Shown: piece after piece, positions 39,887 through 53,922 of the stretch
How positions within the stretch are numbered: the first letter of the stretch is position 1
Layout of the letters: each line of letters starts with the position of its first letter
NCBI RefSeq assembly: GCF_000524195.1
Contig: NW_020170408.1
Coordinates: 480,326-544,325 of the forward strand
Length of the DNA: 64,000 nucleotides
Source: Echinococcus granulosus
Taxonomy: Eukaryota; Platyhelminthes; Cestoda; Cyclophyllidea; Taeniidae
Direction of reading: 5' to 3'
Position numbers and translations under genes: made by a program
Notes under the pieces: model-generated
What the model saw: the letters and a program-made list of their open reading frames with translations, nothing else
What the model was told of the DNA's origin: nothing
Databases searched by the model: none

Positions 39887-42800
39887 TCATTATCTGACCT
39901 CAGTGAATTCTAGATTTGTGTCTTATAACAATTTGCTTTCACTGTTTGTAGTAAGGTTTGGAGCCACAAAGTAGAATGAGGTCGTTAGGTGTGAACTTGT
40001 CGCCGTACCTTAGGGTGGATCATTAACTTTGTGTTCGGGGGTGGGATTCGTCTGCTTTTCGCCTGTTTGAGGCTAACCTGCGTCCTAGTGATATTAACGA
40101 GTCATACGGGTTGATAGGGTTTCCGGGTTCTCCATGCGGTTCCATTTGATCCCGAGGGCCATCGCGGCGGTTGCGGGTAACGCAATCGTAAACTTCCAAG
40201 TTGCAACGTTGGAGAGTTGTAAAAGGTTCGTGGTCCTTCGTTTTATTTCTGCTTCGAAAGTGGTAGTAACACGCAAAATCGAAGTTTCACCTCGCCTGGA
40301 GGAACGTAAGGTGTGTCTTTAATGTCACACAGGCAAGGAATTGAAATCGCTGAGCGAAACGATATCGTGGATTCGGCCTCACGAAGTCCTCCAACCCCAC
40401 GGCCATTCTCCATCGGTCTGTCTCATCGTGCTTTCAGGCAAATCGAGTTCCTACGAAGTCCAACTTGGCTGACGTAACAACGCGGATTTTTCTTTTGCAA
40501 GTGGTGACGCAGCTTCGGTAATTGACAGAATGTTGGGAAGTTCTCGGCCCGACGTGGCTCGGTAAAGCGAAGTCTCCGCGGAGAATGAGGTCGGACAACT
40601 TCCTCCCTGTTCACTCGTTACAGCAGATAGCAGAAGTGCTCAACTACTGTTTTAGACACCTCAAGCAGCGTCCAAATTATGTGGGACATTTTGGAAGCCA
40701 ATGGTGTCTCTAAGTTTGGAAATTTTTGCCAGATGGTGCTTCAATTGTGTCAAGACTAAGCGATTATCCCAGACCAATGGTGCCATTTACCAATGATCGA
40801 CTCGGACGTCAGGCTTCTTTGTCCGAGAGCAGTCGGACAGTTACGTGTTTGCTCCTACACTGACTCAACAAGTTCGCAAGCACTTCGATCTCCACAGGTT
40901 ATACTTCCGCTCTGCGCCATGACCTTGGGGTCATGCACAACAGCCTTAAAACCCTTCTGTGGGTCAGCAAGGAGTATGTTCCACTGCTACTCTGCGCTGT
41001 TGCAACTGGAGGGGAGGGCTTGAAAAGCACTTTTCAGCCTCTCAAAATTATAAAAAAAAAACATTATTCGAGGGGAATTGAGTGCCTCGAAGTCCTGGCC
41101 ACGTAAGCACGAAACACGAACCAACCAATCAGGCCGCGAGATTAGCCGGTATTATGGATTTAGTAAACATAGACGTTTACGACCTTATGATCAAGAAATA
41201 GAGCGTCATCATAAATAAGCAATATCCTTTGTTCACTGAATCACCCTAAGTCTTCCCTGACGCCGCAGCAAGCCGCGGTAGCGTGACGGAGCATGCTACT
41301 TAAAAACGTACGGAAGGGCTGGTATGCCCCGGGGGCCGAGTGTAAGTTCCAGTTCAAGTGCCTGCGTAGTTTGGAAGCTGAACAAATTGTCAAGACACGA
41401 CGTCCACTGTAACAGAGAGGCGTTGGGTGGGAAAGAAAGTGACAAGGAGAAATGACCATTAAGCAAAGCTGACGTGTCACCTTTAGGCGAAGGTTTCTGC
41501 GGATGGCGAGAGGGAAGGGCAATGTGACCTCTGTAAGACACCTACTCGCCCAACCCAATAATCAGACGCAAAAGAGACATACTCATTAGGTCTATCAGAA
41601 TCGAGAGATGCACCACTGGCGATAGTATTCAATGTCACGCCTACTTGAATGAAAGGCCAAGAATGCTTTACACTTCTGCTAAAGCAAGCAGGCTTAGCCT
41701 ATTTTTCGCTTTTCAACTTCAACTTTTTAACATTTGGGCATCCCATCTACAGCAGTCCTTTAGACTCCTTAATGCATCTTATAGCGTAATCGGAAGAAGA
41801 AAAGTGAGAAAAATACTTGTAGGCTTTCGGTTTTTTAAGGTTAATTAACGTAACGCCGATTCTCGAGGCTTGGAACGTCCTCCCATGTCAAATGATCAGG
41901 ACTGGAGGTTTCTTTAGCTAGCGGTGAGGTTGGTAATATGTTTACTGTGAGCTAACAGCAGAGCCATTCAGCCACATCATATGCCTCCTCCTGGGACATT
42001 TAGCTGTGGCACCCAGTACCTTTTACAAAATTCGGACGAACTAAAAGCTAAAAGTGTTTACAAGTCACTCCTTTTTCACAGTTATTTCCTACCTCAATGC
42101 TTTAAATAGAGCACAGTTCTGATGAGAAACGATTTGAACTTTCAAAGAGGGACGAAGAAGTGGAAAGGAAGTTCACTTCTTTGTCGGTATTTGTCTCTCT
42201 GCATTCAAAATATTTTTAAACTTGCGTCACCTCAAATGTAAATGGTACCGGCTATCTCACTGAAATGATTTTAAGTAGCAGGCAGTGAAGGACACAATGA
42301 CTAGACGTTTCCCTGACTTCGGAAGTAAAAATGTTTTACTGAAGTGGGATATGCGGCAGCCCTGTGTCTCTCCGACAAAAATATGAAGGTTTCTGCATTT
42401 ACTTCTCCTGTACTGACCCAAATTAACATTCAAATATCTTTACCTAATCGCGTTTTTTTACAAAACGGAAGTGATTCCAAACTACTGCCAAACGTACGAA
42501 CCACGCCATTCAGTTAGAAATCGAGGGGCTAAATCGTGTAAAGAAAAAAACCACGACATTATTTACACTCTCAGTGCATGCCTACCAACCACAACATGAC
42601 GGTTAGATTGACGCCACTCAGGTTATACGGCGCTATCACGCAACGCAGCATGATGACATCTGCATACCTAAAGACATTTCAGCGGTGACCCTTCCAATGC
42701 CCTTTGGCCCAATCTCCACCACACACAAACCACTACAGTGTTAGATACAACCTTCCGAAGAGTGACTAGAGTGAAAGAGTTGGACCTGAACCGACTTTCG

Positions 42801-43015
42801 ATGGGTCATATCGCGTCAAAGCTTACCATGGTGTACGCAGAAAGCCTTGTCATCACATTGCCACTTTTTGCACTTTGCTTGGTGAAAATTCGATTGTACA
42901 ATGGATATGTTAACATGCACATATATTGCGGCGGGAATGCATAAAGACAACCAACGTTTTTTATCACTCCTAGGGCTTTTGTTGCCATGATAGTCACAGC
43001 CGCAAGCCACGACAC
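39887..43015. other. Intergenic region between convergent ATP synthase alpha and SAM carrier B
   Basis: About 3.1 kb without a supportable gene. ORFs such as 40423-40614 (minus), 40522-40713 (plus) and 41241-41558 (minus) lack family likeness and splice context. Confidence 0.5.
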
Positions 43016-46003
43016 CTAGGGCCTCAATTTCGCCTCCATCGAAGGTCCAAGAATGCTGTTCCAGTAGGATTTAGTGATGTCATAGAGTCCGAGGTAGATG
43101 CCACCGCCTATGGACAAGAGGCCGATTCGGGGCATCAGTCCAGCGAACCAGCTGGTGAAAAAGAGAATGTGAATATGTTGTTAGAACCACACTTAACAGT
43201 AGTTGTAACCTTTTTGCATTTAACCGGACGTTCGTTTCGCTCTTATAGATAATAACAGGACGCTTTTAAAGTAAGGCGGCTTTTCCGCTTCCACAAGGTG
43301 CCCATTTAAAGGCGGACCAGCTGGTTCATAGAAAACGCCTGTTACAAAGACCTAAAGGCGCAGATTCACGTCGAATCTAAACAGCCATTCAGTGACCAAA
43401 GGAAACCGGTTAAAGTCAATTTGGATTATCGGATGCAATTTGAGAGTGCCTGCTTTACGAACTGAGTGTAACCAGGCTTTAAGCCTGCAGAGGCGAAGTG
43501 TGGGAGCAGAAAGTACCGACCAAAGTGGTTCTGACGGTGATAAATCGTACACAGGAAAACCTTCCATTCTCCACGATAGGTGAATAGTATGACCTTAAAG
43601 AATCGCAAAAGTCGAGGCTAGAGTGTAAGAACATTTACCTGAGTCTAATGCGAGGGATAATAAAACACTGTTTACATCGACATTAGGTGGGAAAGACGTG
43701 ATAAAAACTGCTAGATTAATGAGTATAACACGCCATGCATTACCTGCCGTCAACAAGTTTACTGCCCTAGAAACTCGTTTTGCATTTCTTTCACCATTGT
43801 TACTAAGTAATTTGTGGTGAGAAACGGCCTCTATAGTCAAAGGTTAAGCGAAAGGACAAATAATTCACTGGTTTTTAACAAACAATTCGCTCAGTGCACG
43901 ACAACTTTGCGACACTACTTTGACCCTAAAAGACTGTGCCTCACCTGGGTGTGTGCGTGTACAGTGCGGAGAAGTTTTTCATCTGCAGAAGGCTAAAGAA
44001 CTCACGCTACAATGGAACTTCAAGGTGTGGAAAATCACTGCTCTTGTAATGGTTAGGACAACCTGAAGTAGTGAAGTAGGCAAATGGAGGAAAATCTGCC
44101 ACTGTAGAAAAATGCAAAAACTCATGCCTTAAAACGTCAAACTTGGAAGTAGGAAAATCGCACACCACAGTGCTACATCACAATTCTCCAAGCTTCAGAC
44201 AACAATTAACACTCTTTTTTGCCATCAATATTAGGGAATTACGAGAAAACCAGAATAAACAATTAAAAGTAAAACGAAAACTAAGGTGGTTGGAGCTAGC
44301 CCTGTTCTAAACTTTCAGGGGCAAAGCATTGTATCTCGTCCCTCATATTTGATTATTCTGTTTGCCAACACCATTCATATTACAAGGGCAAAGCAATGTT
44401 CTGTTTCTGCAATATCAAAAGACGAATAACTTATTTTATTAAGAATAAGAATATAGATAAAATTCCGACAAATACTGAAATTGAGCAAATCTACATGATC
44501 AACCAATAAAACTCGAGTGTAGTCAACTCACCCAGTGATACCAGCCTCTTGGTAGATTACCTTTAATGCGGTAGAAATTCTGCCCGATGCGAGGGGGCTA
44601 TTCCGCTAAAAAAACATTAATAAATCAACCAATTGGATGATTGCTCAACTCATTAACTAATCAAATAAGTGCTCAGCCAGCAACCAATCCGATAATTGAG
44701 CAGCCTATCAACCAATTAGGAAGTACTGGTTGTAAACGAGCGTTAAGAACTTTTATCTAATGATTTATAGGGCTAAATAGTCGTATAAAAAGCGAGCTCT
44801 TCCAGATTTCTCAGCTTTAGAAGTAGTGTAATTATGATAACAAAAATAACGGACAAAAAAATGAAGCTCACCTTCGCAAGCATGATTCGTGTCTTCGCCA
44901 CGTCTAATGGAGTGGTGACAGAACCAGCAACTGCACCGGAGAGGAAGCCGCACATTGCGAATTGAAAACCGGTCAAATTGGAGGGTGAGGGAGAGGAGAA
45001 GGCATCGCGAAAAGGACATCTTTCCTCTGGACACTGATTCCTCCACGCAAAGAAGCTCTTCAGAGCCTCCCAAATGGGGAATTGGATGAGGGCACAGGGG
45101 AGATCACGAACAACCGTACTTACGTAGCCGCGGTAGAGGCCCAACCAACCCTGAAATAGAGGAAAGAATTCCGAAAGGACTGGCATACTGTGAAATAGAG
45201 ACACTTTGCCCGTACTTTTAGACAATCATTCCGTATATCCACCCGTCCGTCTATTTATTACTAATAAAATCGCTCTAGTTATTTGTTCATCAAATCATCC
45301 AGCCATGCAAATTATGAAGAATCATTCCCCCCCCTCCCTCCATGATTCAAATAAACGGGATCGTTCAAGGCCGAATAAAATAGTAACAAATCCTACTTCA
45401 TGCTGGACGTAGCTTTTGAAAATGGACCGCAGCGAGTCAAGGGGACGACTCTGCGCAGACTGTTTGACATTCTCGCAGGGCACCCAAAGCACCATGGAGG
45501 TCTATGGCAGAGAGAACACACCAAGTAAGGCAGGTAGGAGGGTCAAGCGGAGAATAAGTTAAAGGCATATACAATCTCAGCTATGGTGGTTCCAATCATG
45601 GAAGCGACCCACATTGGTGCACTACTCTTTATGGAGACGTCTTTGGAGACTTCGTAGGCGTAGAAGAAGACAGCGGCTGGAATGGAATAGAAAAGAGAAT
45701 TCGAAAGAAGACTACTTAAAGGCGAGAAGCGAGAGATAATGAGGGATTCATTCAAATCAGACAGAGCTTCAAAGAATACATTTGTTTATTAAAACGCTTA
45801 CAAGAGGGTCCAGAGCCCAAAAGCACAGTAGGTAGACCAGCAAAGAGCCGAAGCCGTCCACAGGGCGTAAAAATGCGACCAGAGGAAGACTGGAGACGGG
45901 TCTTGAGCGTGTCGACAGGGTAGAGAATGACATCGACAAGGAGTCCAGCGGTGCCGCCCGCGCAAAATTGTACCGCTCGGTCCACACTCCACAGACTGGA
46001 TGT
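43016..46003 (-). CDS. SLC25A26: Mitochondrial S-adenosylmethionine carrier, copy B (initiator exon not found)
   Basis: Second SAM carrier paralogue. Exons on the minus strand: 46003-45802, 45676-45573, 45501-45397, 45150-44872, 44605-44532, 43151-43016, in phase, 299 residues. Signatures are PVDTLKTR, PCENVKQS and PLDVAKTR; the usual Arg after motif 2 (KQR in A and C) is Ser here. Other SAMC words: 'GLYRGYVSTVVRDLP', 'ALIQFPIWEALKSFFAWRNQ' (closest of the three to human 'SLKALWSWRQ'), and 'FAGLMPRIGLLSIGGG'. The first exon found opens after TTTTAG, in frame with a stop at the acceptor and without ATG, so a separate leader exon is required unless the copy is broken. The intron found in A and C after '..LK' is missing. 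Exon 4 carries a Pro/Ser/Cys-rich insert before 'FQFAMCGF'. Confidence 0.85.
44630..44730. repeat. Degenerate tandem CAACCAAT/GATNATTG tract
   Basis: Within a carrier B intron, variants of caaccaat-g-at-attg-agca recur about three times in 100 bases, alternating strands in sense. Low-complexity rather than coding. Confidence 0.45.
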
Positions 46004-46975
46004 CTAAAATAGGGACAGATAAAACATAAAAACAATCGGTTCCACTTTGAATCTATGAAGGAATCCATCCGCCGTTTTTCCGTAAAAAAATGAGTTGTGA
46101 ATACACCGCCTTAGGCAATTACAGATGGATGCAACTACAACGAGAAAAAATGTCTAATTGAGTTCTCTTAGATGAGTCTTAAGAAATTCTTTCTCACAAA
46201 AGCATTAGAGGAATTTGTGGAGCAATGAGTGGTGAGCAGGAAAACTGAACCGTTAGTTGCTACCTGATCTAGGGGTTAAACCCGACTTCCCTCCAATTCA
46301 TGCAAGCATACTGCGTACACCGCATAAGCAACCGCTAACGCTAAAACTTCCCCAGATTGACGGTGCGCAATTGCTATTGAGAAGACAACCCAATTGTACT
46401 CCAGTTTTTTTTTTTCCCGAAGCCTTGGAGCAATACCAGTATTCAGTCAAAAGATGTGAAAGTCGCAACTTAGATGTGGTTGAAAATTGACTTTAATAAA
46501 GGAGGAACTGTTAGCATCAAGCCTATCCCACGAAGCTGATGGCTTGAAAATTCCTCGGGAAAAAAATTTAAGAAGTCGCACTGACCTGAATCCCAATCGC
46601 CGGATTGAAGTACACTTATTCCTTGCGGACATTACTTGCAGTTTAAAAAGTAATCATTCACGGATTTCGCGAACAAAAAAAATGACGCTGCCGCAATTTC
46701 AATACAAAAAACAATCACATCAACTGCGTTTCACATGAACTCAGCAAGTAGGCGACGGCCTCATGCCATTAGTGAGAAAGGGCGCATGTAAGAGGTAGTG
46801 ATGAGGGCAGAGCGGTTTCGGGAGACGATACTACTGGTAACGGAATGAGTAGGGAACAAATAAACACCATAGAAAAAAGGGCACTAATAATGGCACCGCA
46901 TGAGTAAAGGCGACAGAGTTTTCGAATGCACACTTGCGAGCTGATGCAAAAAAAGACTGAAAAAATAAACAATGG
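46004..46975. other. Region between SAM carrier B and carrier C 3' end
   Basis: Should contain the promoter and missing first exon of copy B. I found no ATG-bearing exon with a phase-0 donor. Plus-strand ORF 46487-46738 has no recognisable similarity. Confidence 0.4.
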
Positions 46976-46981
46976 TTTATT
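46976..46981 (-). promoter_or_regulatory. Poly(A) signal of SAM carrier C
   Basis: AATAAA on the minus strand about 175 bases after the copy C stop codon. Confidence 0.6.
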
Positions 46982-47155
46982 CAAAAGCGGCCTAATCTGA
47001 CACACGAAAAATTTTACCGAAAGTGTACAAAAGTAGAAGATCTAGAAAAGCTGCATGCAGGTCAGCGAACGGGCTGGCGGAGTTAAAACGGCATTGAGGG
47101 TTTGGAGAGGGGCGCCTATACATGATAAGAGAAATTTTAAAAAGAGTGACGGCAT

Positions 47156-50100
47156 CTAGTCCGCATCGAAAGACTTCGTAGGTAGGTTGGCAAGCCACAT
47201 GCGTTTGGAGATGTCGTAGAGACCGAGGAATACAGCACCACCGAAGGCCTTGATGTAAACACGGGGCACCAGACCAGCAAAAAGGCTTAAAAAGAGGGGG
47301 AAAATTGGTGTGATTTGAAGGGTGCAGCAACCAAACACTTAGCTGTTTTGTGGGCATTCATACAGCCAGCCATTAATATGCCTCTCCAGCTCACCATCCA
47401 ACCTTCAATGCGTCCTACTCTCTGATCCTACATTCACACATCCACTCATATGTCTAACCAACTATCCACCCCCCCCCCACTCGTCTGGAGGTCAACCTTC
47501 TGACACCATAGTTTTCTAAGTGAAATAAATTTGCAATGGAAGATTGTCTATCCTTAACTCACGACGCCTGCAATCTCCAGAATGAACACATCTGCAAAAT
47601 GCAGCTTGGAAAGCGTAAAACACAGTAATGTGATTTGCATTGGACGAATTATTATGAATGTCGAGGAAAAAAGGAGACTACAATTAATATCAGTTAATTC
47701 TGACACGAACTTTCACTAATCCAGTGCACCCAACCGTTGAAATGGGATGGAGAAGGGTTCAGTACAATACCTACTACGCAACTGGGATAATCGTGCAATC
47801 TTGCACATTCCAGGCAACAGCCTAAGATAGGGCGGAATTCCTGAACACAGAAAGCACGTTTTTACTCTGCGATGCTTCATGTTTGGAGTAGAAAAAGACT
47901 TCCAAAAGGCAACAACAAGGAAGTGCACCGGTGGTGGGAGACCTTGACAAGGCTAGTCCAATGCTCTCACCCCAAGAAGCATTGCAAAATGCAAGGAGGG
48001 CAATGTAAACAATCGTAAAGACCGAATTACCAATGTCTGACACTGCCAGTTAGAGGAATGTTTACACCCTCCCAAGATTCACCAGAAGCAAATCAAAATG
48101 TTTTAGGGAGGAGAGAAACGAAAAAAGGGTGAGAAATGTGATTTAACCCACCCAGAAATTCCGCCCTCCTGGTAGATTGTCCGCAAAGCGACCGTGACAC
48201 TCCCCGAGGCCAGTGGAGTTCCCTTCTGAGAAGAAAAGTAAAGAATTACTTCAGGAAGCAGTCACCCGATCCCAAAAGAAATTGCTTAATTAGCAGAAAT
48301 AAAAAACAAAGTAGAAATTTTACTCTGCAGAGCCAAATACCCCTAGGAGGCAGACATAATTTAACAAAGGAATTTGTAACTTAATATGAAACAATGTTTT
48401 TGATGACATAAGGTCAGTATGAGGTGTGAGGCGTCTAATACTACTGAAACGGATTTCAGCGGTCGATATTTACTCAAGATCTCAAGTTGACAAATTGATA
48501 TTTGCATCAAATCCGCACCTTCCACGTGAAAAATCTCTGCCGTGAAAAGGAGACAGGTGGCTTTTCTGAAGGTGTTATCAATTAGAGAGGGTACGAATGG
48601 CTGGGCAATACAAAGTAGGACAGCCTGATAAGATCATCTGAAAATGAAGTTCCAAAGCTTTGATAAATTGGAGAGGAGATTGGCAATAAATCCAACAAAA
48701 ATACTTCCACGGATCCTACCAGGTGACCAAGAGAAGTCATGTGCAATAACTTGATGTAACTTGTGGGAATGCAAAAGTGCACAGTAATGTTTGCGCACGG
48801 GCATTGTGAAGAAAAGATGGCTGCGTGATCATCTATCGGTACGATGCTCCGCACTAGCCTTCCTTAATTCTTTGAACCCATCCTCATACCATGTAGGAAT
48901 CGTTTGGTTCTGACAAATACGACGCAGATGGGTCTGCTTTGCGAGCTGAGTAATTATACTTCAAATTTGCAGAGACCTCTTGCTGCGTTGGTGGTATAGC
49001 ATCTGGCGAAGGTGCGGAGCACGACTGCAGGAAGCGCCGCCCAGAGGGTGGTAATGGATAACGTTCATGAAGGCCCTCTTCTCTTAACCATTATGAACTA
49101 CGTATGGTGAAAGCCGCTAAGCAAATGGATCACAAGACTATCCAGTTATCCTACAAAACGTACCGCTTTAGAATGTTACCTGATTAACTTGAGGTGAAAG
49201 AAGTACCTTTTGCATTCCCATATCAACTAATTAATTGCCCCAAACGACTGACTCACCCCATTAAACCTCTATGACACTGCTTGATTAATAGAAGCCCATG
49301 TTGTGGGCTGGAAACACACAACCAGACCGCTCGAAACAGACCGTCAGGACTGGTGAATCAGTGACCACACAAGACATGAAATCCCGTTTCGCTGCAAGTC
49401 TACCAGTGGGAAGGTACGCATTCGCTTTAGGCGGGAGGAAGAGCAGCAATAGTGATAATGATGGCCATCACCTTGTCTTAGCAATTGCATTGGACAACCA
49501 CATGACTCCATGCAAGAGACAGTCGAGTGAGCGGCAAATGTGGGATATGAACAGAGGTGGCTAAGATTAGGTTTCTAACTTTTAAAGACAAAACCGTTTA
49601 TAAAAAATGGAATTCATGAGTTTAGTTCAAGGGAGGGAGTCCCTCGAGCTTATATGGCTGTCCACTGAGTGCTAGAAGAGACGGGATCCGGGGTAAATGT
49701 TAGCCAAATATTCAGAGAAATGGGAAAATGTCTTGTGAGAACTTGTTGATACATGAGCAAGGCGGGTCCTTTGAAATAAATGCATGATTAGACTAGCTGA
49801 AGCAGAGCTAGTTGTCCAGATGACTGCACGCACAGGCAAGTAAATTTTCTTCGCCATTGTGCACAACGATGATGGAAGATGGTTTGTAGATTAGGTATTG
49901 TTGCCAAAAAAAGTACCGTTAATTGACATTCCTCCATTTTACCAGCCACCTCTGCCATAAACACTTCCAGAAAAAGTGCAAGAAGCTTTGTGAGAGCTGA
50001 AGCTATCATCCTTACAACTCGACAAAAAGCGACTGTAAGTTTCATCCCCAGAAGTGAAGGTACAGAAGACCTGGACCATAGGCACATCATTTCAGTCGCG

Positions 50101-52739
50101 TATTTATTTATCACTTCGCATTTATAAGCAATACAAACAACTCCGGCATCTCGAATCACATCAGGTTGAAGTGAAACGTTATGATAAGAGATTGGGTTTG
50201 AAACGAGAGAGGAAGTTGTAGGGGACACAAACAGGACTATCACACCAACAGATGGAGACGTAACTTTTACAATAGCCTACAAGTCATTGCAGCAAGGTAC
50301 ATCTATCCATCCATTATTATGGGTCCTTCCAGCTGCTCACGAATAGGCCTTTATGATGGCAATATGATCCGATAAAAATCTTAGTGAATATCTTCGATGG
50401 AGATCAGCAACAGATAAAAAGGCATGGAAAAGGGGCCTTACCTCGGCTAGCATGATCCTCGTCTTGGCCACATCCATGGGGGTGGTGGAGGAGCCACCAA
50501 TAGCACCGGCAATGGCTCCACACACTGCAAATTGTTTCTTTGATAGGCTAGTTGACTCAGTGGAACTGGGAAAGCACTCCTCCCCTACACTGAGGTCAAA
50601 AGAACTGGCGCCCAGTGTTTGTCGTCTGTTGTAATGCTCCATGCCGCGCTGAGACAAGGAAAAAAAAGCATGTTAACCATTGCCTACTTGTTAGTCGTAT
50701 GAAGAGGAAGGTTGAAGTAGGGGATATAGACGAAGTGGGAACGAATATACGTATAAAAAAACAATCAGAAACATCAATCTAAGTGATCTATCCAACGTAA
50801 AGGTATGCGCTTGGACTGTTCAATTCTTCATGCACCAGAATCTCCATAAATAATTTGGCATTACAGTAGCCTTAGCCTAAGAGGCCATTCATAAATCTTG
50901 ATAGACTTTGAAATCCGCGCATGCCGATACATTCATACATTAAATTCAATGCAGGATGTAAAAGGGTAAATCAGATAAGAGTGCGCAACGGGGAAAACGA
51001 AACAAAAGTGCGGATTGTGCGGTCCTACGCTAGAACATTCAACTGCTTTTCAGTTGAAGCAACCACAAAAATTGGTCGTAAAAGATCACTTCTAGAATTG
51101 ACAATTGAGAGGTTACTAAGAGGCCTAGACATCAAACTCAAAGTGGACGAAAAATCAAACATATTTTTTTTCACAAGGCATGCGAACGACGTGAAAATTC
51201 GAAAATACATCAATACTTTCACATTTCCTTATTCTGTGTATTCGAGTACTTTTGGATGACAAAGCACAACTAGAACTTCAAGGGTCTCTCAATCTAAAAA
51301 AGAAGTGGATTCGTCTTCCTCATACCACATGTAAATGGGAATGTACAGGTCATGGCCGCCACTCTAAGTCCAAACGCGCAAAAATAAAAAAAGACGCCCA
51401 TGTTTGCCGGGGAAATCAACATAATAAAGATTAGAGGTTATGAAAAGGCTTTACTCGTAAGGAACGCCTCTTCAGTAAGGTACACTCGGATCGTTGAACC
51501 TTGATTATGCAAATACAAAAATGAGGTAGTCACTACAAAAGAAGGCTTTACTACGGCCTTTGACGGCATTGCATGAACTAGTAGAAAATAACTGTTGCAG
51601 GAAGACATCCCTTATGCAAATGGGAATGTACAAGCATCATACATTATCCAACCGCTGATCTGGTAAATTAAAATATCTGCGGGTGAAAATGCCTAATTCT
51701 GCGATGGATTGGTACGTATGAACGAAACATATATGAAGGAAAATGAGGGCAGAAAATGTTTCTTAATAATCTTAAAGCCAACATATTCGTACTCAATTTT
51801 ACCAAATAAAGTCACATAAGTCACTCTTGATTTAATTTACCCGGTAAGGCAAGCTCAACAGCTCCTTCTGTAAAAATGAATTTGAAGATAAACGAGACAC
51901 AGGAAGTGCAGGGGAAAAAGTAACAAATGACAAATCACGATTAACGCAAGCTTAGGGGAGATTACAAAACTAAGTGACTAGTACTCGAATCAAAACGCTA
52001 TTGATTCTCACCTTAAGAATTTCCCAAATGGGATACTGAATGAGGCAGAAGGGTAGACCACGAGACACCTGGCTCCAGTAACCACGATAGAGACCCCACC
52101 ATCCCTACAAACATGAAAAAAGTGTAATCTCCATAATTTGGGTAATACAAAGAATCTAGGCCTTGCCTCTGATTTTAAGCTTTCTGATAAAACAATTCGG
52201 ACATTCAGATGTGGTTGATTTTGTGTTCGTTGCTTGATTGTTTCAACAGGAGCCCGAACTATACAGGCAACCTAAAGTCAGAAAACCTTTAAACATAGAA
52301 ACTTTACAATAAAAAGGACAGCATCCTAAGTAGTGAAGGAGACAAGTACCGCATCACCGGTGCAGGCGGAAAGCATGGAAGCCATCCACAGCGGAACACC
52401 CGAGGTCAGTGAAGCATGTTTTACCGTCTCATACGAGATAAAAAATAACGCAGCTAGATACGACAGATAAAAAAGCAATTAAAACACGAAGATTAGCGAG
52501 TACATCATCAATAACTTATTGTAAATTATACCTCCAGGGGCTGAGCCAAGAATAACGGCGGGGAGACCAGCAAATAGACACATTCTTCCTCCTATCGGCT
52601 TCACTACATGTGCGGCACTTTGGAGGCGTGTTTTTATGGTATCTATGGGATAAACTGCCATATCAACACAGAACCCAGCAGTGGCACCACTCAAAAGTGA
52701 AGCTAGATGGTCGCGATTGGCAAAGAATGCCGTACTCAT
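47156..52739 (-). CDS. SLC25A26: Mitochondrial S-adenosylmethionine carrier, copy C
   Basis: Third SAM carrier paralogue, with seven exons on the minus strand: 52739-52532, 52453-52350, 52271-52167, 52104-52012, 50648-50442, 48225-48152, 47285-47156. All are in phase, 306 residues. Signatures are [16 protein letters not shown] and PMDVAKTR. Other SAMC words: '[20 protein letters not shown]', '[19 protein letters not shown]' and '[20 protein letters not shown]'. This copy keeps every intron seen in A or B, so it shows the fullest exon pattern. Exon 5 is 18 codons longer than in A, with a Ser/Glu-rich insert before 'KKQFAVCGA'. Exon 3 appears to end at a GC donor (GAG|GCAAGG), which makes it 105 nt, exactly like copy B. 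The ATG at 52739 places the first signature as in copy A. Confidence 0.9.
47350..47478. repeat. CATCCA-type low-complexity tract ending in a run of ten C
   Basis: In the last intron of carrier C, units like ccatcc and atccac recur irregularly and end in C10 at 47469-47478. Confidence 0.6.
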
Positions 52740-53663
52740 GAGTTACAATCTAATTAATACAAAATGAAGAAAGAAATAGGTGAGAATGACAGCTATTCAA
52801 TAGGCACCAGAAATTGCAGACAATTAACTGGATATGCAACATTGTCGAACGCCGAAAAGGCATCTTGTGAGCTAATTATCCTTGTACACCTTATGCTAAA
52901 GTAGCAAGTTCATCGAGAACAATATAGAGGAAGTATTTATGAAGCATTAAATGTGCAGCAACGCACGAGAGAGTGCGAGCCCACATTTACACACCAAATT
53001 TCGTAAAATCTGGATAACCAAGGTCATCTACCTTGTTCTCCAACTACTAATAGTTGAGTACCAGGTTAAAGATGGTTTCCGATTACTCGAAGAAAAATCC
53101 TGCCAAAAAATTGTAACTTATTGTGCAATTTGGATTTGCAGTGGCTAACTAGGTAGGATTTAATGAGCTAGGAGGCACGTCTGTCGCGATTCTAATATTT
53201 ATTAACTAAATAAAAATTCAATAAGGCTTATTTATTATAGTGGTTTCAAAATGCCCTAAAGAAGACCCTTAGATTCCTGCTCCTGCACTTGGTTCTTGTA
53301 AATAAATATTTTAGCTCTCATGACATCATATATTACACCTATTTCTCAATATTGAGCGTTACTTGGAGTTTCCATTTTAGTCGTAACAAGCCATTGGCAC
53401 GAGCGATCAAGTATTGCCAACGTTTAATCAAGTAGGGGAGCAACTGGCATGGTCCTGAATATCGCGCCGGAGAGCCGAGTTGCTATCCTCGGGACTGGAG
53501 TGTCAATGTAGTTTATTCCAGACATCAAATGGCTCTATGTTTGGAAACAAGTTTAAACGGTACTGGAATCAAAACCCAATTTTCACATTTGTTTGTCTCT
53601 CTAGCAGCAGCTTTGACAGCATGTACAAGTGGATAAAAATAGAATGTAATCCAATCTTATCCA
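52740..53663. other. Spacer upstream of SAM carrier C
   Basis: About 0.9 kb holding the presumed promoter of carrier C and the 3' flank of the next minus-strand gene. Short ORFs on the plus strand (52951-53148, 53480-53677) have no likeness to known proteins. Confidence 0.5.
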
Positions 53664-53669
53664 TTTATT
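53664..53669 (-). promoter_or_regulatory. Poly(A) signal candidate for paralogue D
   Basis: AATAAA on the minus strand about 255 bases after the stop at 53923. Confidence 0.45.
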
Positions 53670-53922
53670 TCCTTTAACATTTTGAAGTATAGAAAAACGC
53701 ATATGTACAAATAATGTAAATTCCAATATCCGGAACCTTACTGGTGGTAACAGTTTCAAAGGGACATGTCTTGACATTCATTCTCCATCTACAAATTCAA
53801 GCCAAATTTTGTCTTGATCCACGTCCAATTGAGCTAATTTTAAGTAACGCTTGAAGACTACACAGGTGTTCATAGATAACCCTGTCAAGCTTGAAAGCTA
53901 CACTATGGACTCCGTATTTACC

